From: Aerophototrophica crusticola
Lineage (GTDB): Bacteria > Pseudomonadota > Alphaproteobacteria > Azospirillales > Azospirillaceae
Direction: 5' to 3'
NCBI GenBank assembly: GCA_001939945.1
Contig: MOEB01000031.1
Coordinates: forward strand, 1 to 50,131
DNA: 50,131 nucleotides
Shown piece after piece: positions 43,936 to 50,131 of the stretch. Under the pieces are notes generated by a model. That model was not told the origin of the DNA. It made no database searches and saw nothing but the letters and a program-made list of their open reading frames with translations. The translations under genes and the position numbers were made by a program. The first letter of the stretch is position 1. Each line of letters opens with the position of its first letter.

Positions 43936-44415
43936 CTATTGCAGGACAAGGGTACGGACGAGCACGGCATCCACCGGCACCGGGTCGGCCAGCAGGCGGG
44001 CGCGGCGCAGCAGCTCCGCCCGGAAGCGGTCCATGGCTTCCCGCCCGTCAAGGTCGTGCTGGTCCAGGGTGCGCAGGTAATCCTGCATCCCGTCCATCAG
44101 CACCGGCTCCAGCGCCGCCAGCCTCGCCTGCTGTTCCGGCACGGTGCGCAGGGTCAGGCCCAGCTTCATCAGCTTGACGGCGGAGGTGGGGCGCAGGTTG
44201 ACCAGCAGGTCCGGCAGGGGGTGGAAGCCCGTGGCCCCGGCGGCCACGGCCGGTTCCGGCGGCGGTGCCAGGCTGCCCGTGCCGAAGCCCGCCGCCAGCC
44301 CCACCAGCAAGGCGGCCGCCACGGCGGCGGCCCCCAAATAGAGCGGCCGGCGGTCCTTCTTCGTGTCAGGTGCCGGCAGGGCCTTGGTCAGCCGGTCGAA
44401 CGTGCTTTCCGACAT
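43936..44415 (-). CDS. fliL: Flagellar basal body-associated protein FliL
   Basis: FliL is a single-pass membrane protein around the stator. The 159-residue product has a short cytoplasmic N-terminus, one helix (about 25-46, YLGAAAVAAALLVGLAAGFG) and a periplasmic domain (FHPLPDLLVNLRP, VKLMKLGLTLRT, LEPVLMDGMQDYLRTL, REAMDRFRAELLRRARLL). The start at 44415 is the ATG before the helix; the longer frame enters the fliF/fliL promoter region. fliM follows after 10 bases. Confidence 0.92.
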   Translation of the reverse strand: MSESTFDRLTKALPAPDTKKDRRPLYLGAAAVAAALLVGLAAGFGTGSLAPPPEPAVAAGATGFHPLPDLLVNLRPTSAVKLMKLGLTLRTVPEQQARLAALEPVLMDGMQDYLRTLDQHDLDGREAMDRFRAELLRRARLLADPVPVDAVLVRTLVLQ

Positions 44416-44594
44416 GGGTCCCGTCCCGCGCAAGTCATGGCCGGAAATTGCCAAGTATTTTCGAGAATTCCTGCCGAACCATCCCTTGCCGTTTTTTACG
44501 CCGGCTAAAACCCGGCCCGATAAGGTGCGCTTCGACACGGCGGACCTTAGCCGTGGCCGGTTTCCAGAAACGTTAAAGATCGGCGGGGCAAAGG

Positions 44595-46265
44595 GTGCAG
44601 AACCTCCTCCAGAACCTGCGGGCCCTCGGGCGGCAAAGGCTGATGCTCCTCGGCGCCGTGGCGGTGGCCGTGTTGGCGGCCATGGGCCTGCTGGCCTACG
44701 GCGTGTCGCGGCCGGAGATGGGCACGCTCTATGCGGGCCTGGACGATGCCGAGGCCGGGCGCATCCTGACCCAGCTCCAGACCATGAAGGTGCCCGCCCA
44801 GGTGGGCCCGGACGGGGCGAGCATCCAGGTGCCCGCCGACCAGGTGGCCCGCACCCGCATGCTGCTGGCCCAGCAGGGCCTGCCCAGCGCCGGCGGGGCG
44901 GGGTACGAGCTGTTTGACAGCCAGGGCGCCCTCGGCCTCACCTCCTTCATGCAGCGGCTGAACCGGCTGCGGGCGGCGGAGGGGGAGCTGGCACGCACCA
45001 TCCAGACCCTGTCCGGCGTCAAGTCCGCCCGGGTGCACCTGTCGGTGCCGGACCCGGAAACCCCGGCCGGCCGCCAGGCGGCGACCACCGCCAGCGTGGT
45101 GGTGCGCACGGTCAGCGGCGGGCTGGACCGGGCCGGCGCCCTGTCCATCCGCCACCTGGTGGCCTCCGCCGTGCCGGGCCTGCGGCCGGGCATGGTGACC
45201 GTCATGGACGGCAACGGCGTGCTGCTGGCCGCGGACGGGGAGGAAGGCGGCCTCGCCGCCCTGAAAGCGGAGGAGATGCGCGCCGCCACGGAGCAGCGCC
45301 TGGCCCGCGCGGTGGAGGAGATGCTGGCCCCCCGCTTCGGCGTCGGCAATGTCCGCGTCCGGGTGGCGGCGGAGATCGACTTGGGCCGGGAGACGCTGCG
45401 GGAGCAGACCTTCGACCCCAACAGCCGGGTCGAGCGCTCCACCCAGACGGTGGAGGAGCGGGAAGACAGCACCGACCGCGACACGGAACGCCCCACCACG
45501 GTGGAGCAGAACCTGCCCCTGGAGGACGTCAACGCCGCCGCCGCCACTGCCCGCAGCCAACGCGACCGGGCGGAGGAGACGACCAACTACGAGCTGTCCA
45601 GCAAGCTGCGGGAGCGGGTGCAGGACGCGGGCGAGATCAAGCGGCTGGCCGTGGCCGTGGTGGTCAACGGCAGCTATGTCACCGGCCCGGACGGGCAGCA
45701 GGCCTACCAGCCCCGCAGCGAGGCGGAGCTGCGCCAGGTGGCCAACCTGGTCCGCACCGGCATCGGCTTCAGCGAGTCCCGGGGCGACCAGGTGACGGTG
45801 GAGAACCTTCAGTTCATCGCCGCGGCGGAGGAAGGCTCCACCGCGCCGGTCCTGGCGGCGGAGGGTGGCGTATTGCCGTCCTGGCTTCCCTGGGCGGTGG
45901 GCGCGGTGGCGGCCAGCATCCTGGCCGGGGTGCTGCTGCGGCCCCTGTTGCAGCGGCCCGCCCCGGCGGAGGCGCCGGCGGTGGCGGCGGCCACCGGCAC
46001 GCCCATCCCGCAGATCGGCGCCGACGGGTCCGCCGCCCCCGCCCAGATCGCCCATGGCGGCGGGGGGGAGCAGGCCCCGGCCCTGCCCGGTGCCGTGGCC
46101 GAGCCCAGCCTGGAGCAGGCCATGGAAGAGCTGATCGACCTGCGCTCCGTGGAGGGCGGGGTCAGCGCCGCGGCCCTGAAGAAGCTGGCGAGCATCGTCG
46201 ACCTGCACCCGGAGGAGAGCATCACCGTGCTGCGCGGCTGGATCTATGAGGGGGGTAACGGCTGA
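44595..46265 (+). CDS. fliF: Flagellar MS-ring protein FliF
   Basis: FliF forms the MS ring and houses the export gate. The 556-residue protein has TM1 (about 15-36), ring-building motifs (RPEMGTLYAGLDDAEAGRIL, QVPADQVARTRMLLAQQGLP), LARTIQTLSGVKSARVHLSV, the beta-collar region with DPNSRVERSTQTVEEREDST, TM2 (about 430-450, WLPWAVGAVAASILAGVLLR) and the FliG-binding tail (IVDLHPEESITVLRGWIY). The start is GTG at 44595 with GGGGCAAAGG upstream. It is divergent from fliL and overlaps fliH by one base. Confidence 0.96.
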   Translation: MQNLLQNLRALGRQRLMLLGAVAVAVLAAMGLLAYGVSRPEMGTLYAGLDDAEAGRILTQLQTMKVPAQVGPDGASIQVPADQVARTRMLLAQQGLPSAGGAGYELFDSQGALGLTSFMQRLNRLRAAEGELARTIQTLSGVKSARVHLSVPDPETPAGRQAATTASVVVRTVSGGLDRAGALSIRHLVASAVPGLRPGMVTVMDGNGVLLAADGEEGGLAALKAEEMRAATEQRLARAVEEMLAPRFGVGNVRVRVAAEIDLGRETLREQTFDPNSRVERSTQTVEEREDSTDRDTERPTTVEQNLPLEDVNAAAATARSQRDRAEETTNYELSSKLRERVQDAGEIKRLAVAVVVNGSYVTGPDGQQAYQPRSEAELRQVANLVRTGIGFSESRGDQVTVENLQFIAAAEEGSTAPVLAAEGGVLPSWLPWAVGAVAASILAGVLLRPLLQRPAPAEAPAVAAATGTPIPQIGADGSAAPAQIAHGGGGEQAPALPGAVAEPSLEQAMEELIDLRSVEGGVSAAALKKLASIVDLHPEESITVLRGWIYEGGNG

Positions 46266-46933
46266 TGGCCCGCCCGTTCCTGTTCGACACCCACTTCCCG
46301 CCCGACGCGCCGCGCGACTTCGGCGACCCGCAGCCCGAGCCCGCCACCTTCACCGGCGGCGGCTTCACCGAGGCCGACCTGGAGGCGGTGCGCGACCGCG
46401 CCTTCCGCCAGGGGCTGGAGGTGGGGGAGCGCGACGGGTTCGAGCGCGGCCAGCAGCTGGCCCGCCAGTCCGTGGAGGCCCAGCAGGCCCAGGCCCTGGC
46501 GGCGGTGGAGCAGGCGCTCGGCGCCGCCCTGTCCGCCGTCACCGGCTTCAGCCAGCGCATGGAGCGGGACGCGGTGAAGGTGGTCACCACCCTGGTCACC
46601 CGCCTGGCCCCGCCCCTGCAGGACGCGGTGGCGGACGCGGAGCTGGACCAGCTTGTCATCGACAGCCTGCACGCCGCCGTGGGCCAGCCCCGGCTGGAAC
46701 TGCGGGTGGCGCCCGGCGCCGCCGACCGGCTGCGGCCCCAGGTCGAGGCGCTGGCCGCCAGGGCCGGCTACCGCGGCGTGGTGGAGGTGCTGCCCGAACC
46801 GGGCTTCCCCCTGGGCACCGCCAAGGCGGACTGGGGCACCGGCGGGGCCGAGCGCGACCCGCGGCTGGTGGAGCGCCAGCTTGCCGATGCCGTCGCCATC
46901 GCCGTCAGCCGCCTGACCACCCGCGGCCGCTAA
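46265..46933 (+). CDS. fliH: FliH-like flagellar export regulator
   Basis: The 222-residue protein follows fliF with a TGATG overlap. It has a disordered N-terminus, a glycine/alanine coiled coil (FTEADLEAVRDRAFRQGLEV, GERDGFERGQQLA) and a C-terminal part similar to V-type ATPase E subunits and FliH (LDQLVIDSLHAAVGQPRLEL, RLRPQVEALA). FliH binds FliI and the C ring and delivers export substrates. Unlike the common fliF-fliG-fliH order, fliG is three genes downstream here. Assignment rests on position and coiled-coil pattern. Confidence 0.82.
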   Translation: MARPFLFDTHFPPDAPRDFGDPQPEPATFTGGGFTEADLEAVRDRAFRQGLEVGERDGFERGQQLARQSVEAQQAQALAAVEQALGAALSAVTGFSQRMERDAVKVVTTLVTRLAPPLQDAVADAELDQLVIDSLHAAVGQPRLELRVAPGAADRLRPQVEALAARAGYRGVVEVLPEPGFPLGTAKADWGTGGAERDPRLVERQLADAVAIAVSRLTTRGR

Positions 46934-46960
46934 CACACCCATCCAGAAGGATCGAGAGAC

Positions 46961-47299
46961 ATGGCCACCACCCAGGCGACCTTCCCCCAGGCCCCCCGCG
47001 GCGACGCGACCGACACGCTGGAGGCGCCCGAGCGCACCCAGGACCGGGAGGAGCTGCGCGCCATCTTCACCGTCCCCGTCAACGTCCAGGTCGTGCTGGG
47101 CCGCACCACCATGCCGGTCAGCCAGCTTCTGAAGCTGGGCCGCGGTGCGGTGGTGGAGCTGAACCGCAAGGTGGGGGAGGCGGTGGACGTCTACGTCAAC
47201 GACCGCCTGATCGCCCGCGGCGAGGTGGTGATCGTGGACGACGGCAACCTGGGCGTGACCATGACGGAGATCGTCAAGGGCGAGCTGGGCTTGCAGTGA
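46961..47299 (+). CDS. fliN: Flagellar motor switch protein FliN
   Basis: The 112-residue product has a low-complexity N-terminus and a complete SpoA domain (FTVPVNVQVVLGRTTMPVSQ, LLKLGRGAVVELNRKVGEAV, VYVNDRLIARGEVVIVDDGN, LGVTMTEIV). FliN forms the base of the C ring and binds FliH. GGATCGAGAG lies upstream of the ATG. About 260 bases of repeat-rich DNA separate it from fliP. Confidence 0.95.
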   Translation: MATTQATFPQAPRGDATDTLEAPERTQDREELRAIFTVPVNVQVVLGRTTMPVSQLLKLGRGAVVELNRKVGEAVDVYVNDRLIARGEVVIVDDGNLGVTMTEIVKGELGLQ

Positions 47300-47380
47300 G
47301 TAGCGCCCCGGAACGGAGCATGTCGGCATGGCGGCGCTAGAACGGCGATGCGGTCCAGAAGGGCCAGAGCTTTCCCAAGC

Positions 47381-47433
47381 CTCCGCGCGTGGGTGCCATC
47401 AACCCCAATGCTCTGCGCGGGGGTGCCATCAAC
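47381..47433. repeat. Tandem 23-bp direct repeat after fliN
   Basis: CTCCGCGCGTGGGTGCCATC (then AAC) at 47381-47403 recurs with two changes at 47411-47433, giving a period of 30. It directly abuts the left arm of the large inverted repeat that runs into fliP. No function is evident. Confidence 0.6.
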
Positions 47434-47577
47434 ATTCACGGACACGCACAATACACGCACGAACATTCACAAAAACAAGGGAACAAGAAAAGGCTGGCTG
47501 CGCCGCAGGCATCAATCCCGCTCTTCTTTCCTTTTTCGTGGGTGTTCGTGCGTGGCTGGTGCGTGTTCGTGAATGTT
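47431..47577. repeat. Large imperfect inverted repeat across the fliP 5' end
   Basis: The left arm (47431-47493, beginning AACATTCACGGACACGCACA) and right arm (about 47522-47577, ending GCGTGTTCGTGAATGTT) pair over about 55-60 bases with mismatches, leaving a loop of about 30 bases. Its CACGAACACGCACGAA-like composition differs from coding DNA nearby. The right arm covers every possible fliP start codon ahead of the signal peptide. Confidence 0.75.
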
Positions 47578-48407
47578 CATGGCCCCACGCCCGGGGATCA
47601 GCCGCCGTCATCCTCGCCGCCCTCGCCCTTTTCCTGTTTCCCGCCGCCGCCCTCGCCCAATCCATGACCCTGGACCTGGGCGCGAACCAGGGGGGCAGTT
47701 TTTCCGGCCGGGTCATCCAGGTGATGGCGCTGGTGACGGTGTTGTCCATCGCGCCGGGGCTGTTGGTGATGGTCACCAGCTTCACCCGGATCGTGGTGGT
47801 GCTGTCGCTGCTGCGCTCGGCGTTGGGCTTGCAGCAGACGCCGCCCAACATGGTGCTGGTGGGGTTGGGGCTGCTGCTGACGGCCTATGTCATGGGCCCC
47901 ACCCTGGACAAGGCCTGGAACGACGGGGTCCGGCCCCTGGTGGACCAGCAGATCACGGAGGAGCAGGCGCTGGAGCGGATCGTGGAGCCGTTCCGCGACT
48001 TCATGAAGGCCCATGTTCGACCCAAGGACCTGGCGGTGTTCGAGGGCTTCAAGAACGCCGTGGGCAACCCGCCCGCCCCCTCCAGCGTCCCCTTGCTGGA
48101 CCCGGTTGCCCCGGCCATCGCCGCCCCCGCGCCGGCCCCGGGCGCCAAGGCGGAGCCGGATTTGCGCACCCTGGTGGCGGCCTTCGTCATCTCCGAGCTG
48201 CGGCGGGCGTTCGAGATCGGGTTCCTGCTGTTCCTGCCCTTCCTGGTGATCGACATGATCGTGGCGGCGGTGCTGATGGCCATGGGCATGATGATGCTGC
48301 CCCCCGTCGTCATCTCCCTGCCGTTCAAGATCATCTTCTTCGTGCTGGTGGACGGCTGGCTGCTGGTGGCCCAGGCCCTGGTGCGCAGCTATGGGGGGGT
48401 GGGATGA
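47559..48407 (+). CDS. fliP: Flagellar export gate protein FliP
   Basis: FliP pentamers form the core of the flagellar export gate. The protein has a signal-like segment (VILAALALFLFPAAALAQ), the FliP signature TSFTRIVVVLSLLRSALGLQ with QTPPN, and the C-terminal helices IGFLLFLPFLVIDMIVAAVL and MMMLPPVVISLPFKIIFFVL. An insert PAIAAPAPAPGAKAEP lies in the periplasmic loop. The start is uncertain: GTG at 47559 (282 residues, used here) lies inside the inverted repeat and lacks a ribosome site; GTG 47538 is an alternative, and ATG 47664 would lose the signal peptide. Confidence 0.9.
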   Translation: MRVRECSWPHARGSAAVILAALALFLFPAAALAQSMTLDLGANQGGSFSGRVIQVMALVTVLSIAPGLLVMVTSFTRIVVVLSLLRSALGLQQTPPNMVLVGLGLLLTAYVMGPTLDKAWNDGVRPLVDQQITEEQALERIVEPFRDFMKAHVRPKDLAVFEGFKNAVGNPPAPSSVPLLDPVAPAIAAPAPAPGAKAEPDLRTLVAAFVISELRRAFEIGFLLFLPFLVIDMIVAAVLMAMGMMMLPPVVISLPFKIIFFVLVDGWLLVAQALVRSYGGVG

Positions 48408-48691
48408 GCCCCCCGGATTTGAAGGCCCGCGCCGCCGCCCTGAAATACGCCCTCGGCTCCGACGCCTTGCCCACGGTGGTGGCCAGCGGCAAGGGCGCGG
48501 TGGCGGAGCGGATCGTCCAACTCGCCTTCGCCCACGGGGTGCCGGTGCGGGAAGACCCTGACCTCGCCCATTTGCTGGCCGCCATCGACAGCGGCCACGA
48601 CATCCCGCCCGACGCCGTGATGGCCGTGGCGGAAGTGCTGTCCCACCTCTACCGCCTCAACCGCCTCGTGGCGGAAGCCCCCAAGCCGTAA
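48404..48691 (+). CDS. Stand-alone FlhB C-terminal domain homologue (FhlB-like)
   Basis: The 95-residue protein matches the cytoplasmic domain of FlhB after its cleavage site: AAALKYALGSDALPTVVASG, KGAVAERIVQLAFAHGVPVR, EDPDLAHLLAAIDSGHDIPP, AVMAVAEVLSHLYRLN. The membrane part and the NPTH autocleavage motif are missing. Such short homologues can replace the cleaved FlhB piece in substrate switching in some bacteria. The ATG overlaps the fliP TGA (ATGA), and fliG follows after 12 bases. Confidence 0.85.
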   Translation: MSPPDLKARAAALKYALGSDALPTVVASGKGAVAERIVQLAFAHGVPVREDPDLAHLLAAIDSGHDIPPDAVMAVAEVLSHLYRLNRLVAEAPKP

Positions 48692-48703
48692 GGAAGCCGC
48701 GCC

Positions 48704-49723
48704 ATGCTCAAGGTTCGTACCGACGCCAAGTCCCTGAACGGGCTGGAGAAGGCCGCCGTGATCCTGCTGGCCCTGGGCGAGGAGCGGGGGGCCCGGCTGC
48801 TGGAGCGGCTGGAGGATGACGAGATCAGGGACGTGTCCTACGCCATGGCCAGCGTCGGCACCGTGTCCGGCAAGGTGGTGGAGCGGCTGATCCGCGACTT
48901 CACCGAGCGCTTCGCCGGGACGGGGGAGATCGCCGGCAGCTTCGACACGGCGGAGCGGTTCCTGTCCCGCTTCCTGCCCGGCGAAAAGGTGGCCGACATC
49001 CTGGCCGACATGCGCGGCCCCGCCGGCCGCACCATGTGGGAGAAGATGTCCAACGTCAGCGAGACGGTGCTGGCCACCTACCTGCGGAACGAGCACCCGC
49101 AGACCATCGCCGTGGTGCTGACCAAGATCAGGCCCGAGCACGCGGCCAAGGTGCTGGCCCTGCTGCCCCAGTCGCTGGTGCAGATGGTGGTCGGCCGCAT
49201 CATCAAGATGGAGGCGGTGCCGCGGGACGTGCTGGAGGACGTGGAGAAGACCCTGCGCAGCGAGTTCATGGCCAACTATGTCCGCACCCACGGCCATGAC
49301 AGCCACGCCATCATGGCGGAGATCCTGAACCGCACCGACCGGTCCCTGTTCGACAGCATCATGGAGCCGCTGGAGAAGAAGCTGCCCGAGTCTGCCCAGC
49401 GCATCAAGCAGCTCATGTTCACCTTCGAGGATTTGGCGCGGCTGGAGCCCACCTCCATCCAGCTCCTCATCCGCAACTGCGACGGGGAGCAGTTGGCCTT
49501 CGCCCTCAAGGGGCTGGAGGAGCCGATGCAGGACCTGTTCCTGCAGAACATGTCGGAGCGGGCCAGCAACCTGCTGCGGGAGGAGATGGAGATGCTGGGC
49601 GCCGTGCGCAGTCGCGACGTGGAGGACGCCCGCAACGCCATCCTGCGCACCGCCAAGCAGCTGGCAGAGGAAGGCACCATCAGCATCGACCGGCAGGGCG
49701 AGATGGCCCGGCTGGTCTACTGA
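48704..49723 (+). CDS. fliG: Flagellar motor switch protein FliG
   Basis: FliG is the rotor protein that meets MotA. The 339-residue protein has the N-terminal FliF-binding domain (NGLEKAAVILLALGEERGAR), the middle domain with EHPQTIAVVLTKIRPEHAAK and the torque helix in the C-terminal domain (FEDLARLEPTSIQLLIRNCD, LAFALKGLEEPMQDLFLQNM, SERASNLLREEMEMLG). The C-terminal charged residues for torque are conserved. It lies after the FhlB-like gene, not directly after fliF. Confidence 0.96.
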   Translation: MLKVRTDAKSLNGLEKAAVILLALGEERGARLLERLEDDEIRDVSYAMASVGTVSGKVVERLIRDFTERFAGTGEIAGSFDTAERFLSRFLPGEKVADILADMRGPAGRTMWEKMSNVSETVLATYLRNEHPQTIAVVLTKIRPEHAAKVLALLPQSLVQMVVGRIIKMEAVPRDVLEDVEKTLRSEFMANYVRTHGHDSHAIMAEILNRTDRSLFDSIMEPLEKKLPESAQRIKQLMFTFEDLARLEPTSIQLLIRNCDGEQLAFALKGLEEPMQDLFLQNMSERASNLLREEMEMLGAVRSRDVEDARNAILRTAKQLAEEGTISIDRQGEMARLVY

Positions 49724-49740
49724 CCCGGGCGGGCTGACCG

Positions 49741-50131
49741 GTGGCGGCGGACCCGCTGGCGGGGGTCGGAGCGGTATCCGGCGTCGGCGGGCCGGCCCTG
49801 CCGACGCTCCCCCAAGCCGTAAGGACGGCGCCGTTCCAGGCGGTGGTGCTGGCGGCACCGGCGATGGAGGCGGGGACTGCCCTGACCGGCCGGGTCGGGG
49901 CCATGCTGCCGGACGGGACCCTGCCGCTGACGACGGCCAACGGCCAGGCCCTGCTGCGGCCGGTGCCGGGGGCCTGGCCGGCGGACCTGCCGCCGGGGAC
50001 GGAGGTCAGCCTGACCCCGGGCGCCAACGGTCGGGCCACCGCGGTGGTGCTGCGCCTGCCGGACCTGGACCGCCCCCTGGCCGCCCCGCCGGCCCGGACC
50101 ACGGGCGGGGCGGAGGCGGCGCTGCGCGGGA
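49741..50131 (+). CDS. FliK-like hook-length control protein, N-terminal part
   Basis: The frame is open from GTG 49741, 17 bases after the fliG stop, to the window end (130 codons). An in-frame TGA at 49735 excludes earlier starts. The sequence is Ala/Pro/Gly-rich with a small beta-rich block (GTALTGRVGAMLPDGTLPLT, QALLRPVPG, PPGTEVSLTPGANGRATAVV), as in the N-terminal region of some FliK proteins. Family assignment is tentative because the diagnostic C-terminal domain lies outside the window. The ribosome site is weak; ATG 49864 is an alternative start. Confidence 0.55.
   Translation, partial: MAADPLAGVGAVSGVGGPALPTLPQAVRTAPFQAVVLAAPAMEAGTALTGRVGAMLPDGTLPLTTANGQALLRPVPGAWPADLPPGTEVSLTPGANGRATAVVLRLPDLDRPLAAPPARTTGGAEAALRG

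Noticed and set aside
44438-44452. Sigma-54-like promoter TGGCCGGAAATTGCC between fliL and fliF
   Set aside because: The distance between the GG and GC elements is one base shorter than sigma-54 promoters allow.
44505-44526. Sigma-28-like promoter (TAAA ... CCCGATAA) before fliF
   Set aside because: The gap between the two elements is far too short for a sigma-28 promoter; only a loose match to the flgI/motA block remains.
47573-48691. 372-codon plus-strand frame across fliP in another frame, beginning at an ATG in the inverted repeat
   Set aside because: The protein is Gly/Ala/Arg-rich shadow sequence over fliP and only its last 95 codons are the real FhlB-like gene, which has its own start at 48404.

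Overview
The window is very GC-rich chromosomal DNA with dense, often overlapping genes. Gene content and order point to an alphaproteobacterium of the Rhodospirillales/Azospirillaceae type: a CtrA-family winged-helix regulator beside flgI, divergent fliLM and fliF clusters, MotE and DUF6468 proteins, DUF1289 and DUF2161 proteins, and soluble chemoreceptors. This placement is inference from families and synteny, not from a marker gene. No rRNA, tRNA, CRISPR array, prophage or complete insertion sequence was seen.

Layout. (1) 1-949: the tail of an RND/MMPL-type exporter, then a class II aldolase/adducin gene. (2) 1043-18317, minus strand: a 16-gene, tightly coupled operon. It starts with STAS-cheY-cheA-cheW-MCP-cheR-cheB, continues with a soluble MCP-like protein, a second STAS protein, an RsbW-like ATPase and two receiver-PP2C proteins, and ends with cheD, a GAF-HPt protein, a pentapeptide-repeat protein and a hybrid histidine kinase. 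It therefore joins a chemosensory array to an Rsb-type partner-switching module and a phosphorelay. (3) 18521-28079: housekeeping and accessory genes (DUF2161 nuclease-like protein, phosphoglucomutase, ParDE-like toxin-antitoxin pair, Old Yellow Enzyme, Sel1-repeat protein, a 531-residue unknown, an iron-linked PepSY membrane protein, DUF1289). (4) 28154-37975: an FtcR/Rem-like regulator divergent from flgI-flgJ-flgN-like, then motA-motB, flgE, flgK-flgL. (5) 38131-41728: lipoproteins and membrane proteins without an assigned role. (6) 41732-50131: fliL-fliM-DUF6468-motE on the minus strand, divergent from fliF-fliH-fliN-fliP-fhlB-fliG and the start of a FliK-like gene.

How it fits together. 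Chemoreceptors feed CheA; CheA can phosphorylate CheY, CheB and possibly the receiver domains of the two PP2C-like proteins. The active PP2C would dephosphorylate the STAS protein that binds the RsbW-like kinase, linking array output to a partner switch. One PP2C copy, the HisKA segment of the GAF-HPt protein and the receiver of the flagellar regulator have each lost signature catalytic or phosphoacceptor residues, so several components look like scaffolds or decoys.

Intergenic DNA is rich in repeats. A GTAGGTCGGATTA element sits at three convergent junctions and supplies stop codons. CCCTCTCC hairpins separate flagellar transcription units. Two large imperfect inverted repeats lie before motA and at the fliP 5' end, the second having apparently replaced the normal fliP start. 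A 37-bp promoter-like block is nearly identical before flgI and motA.
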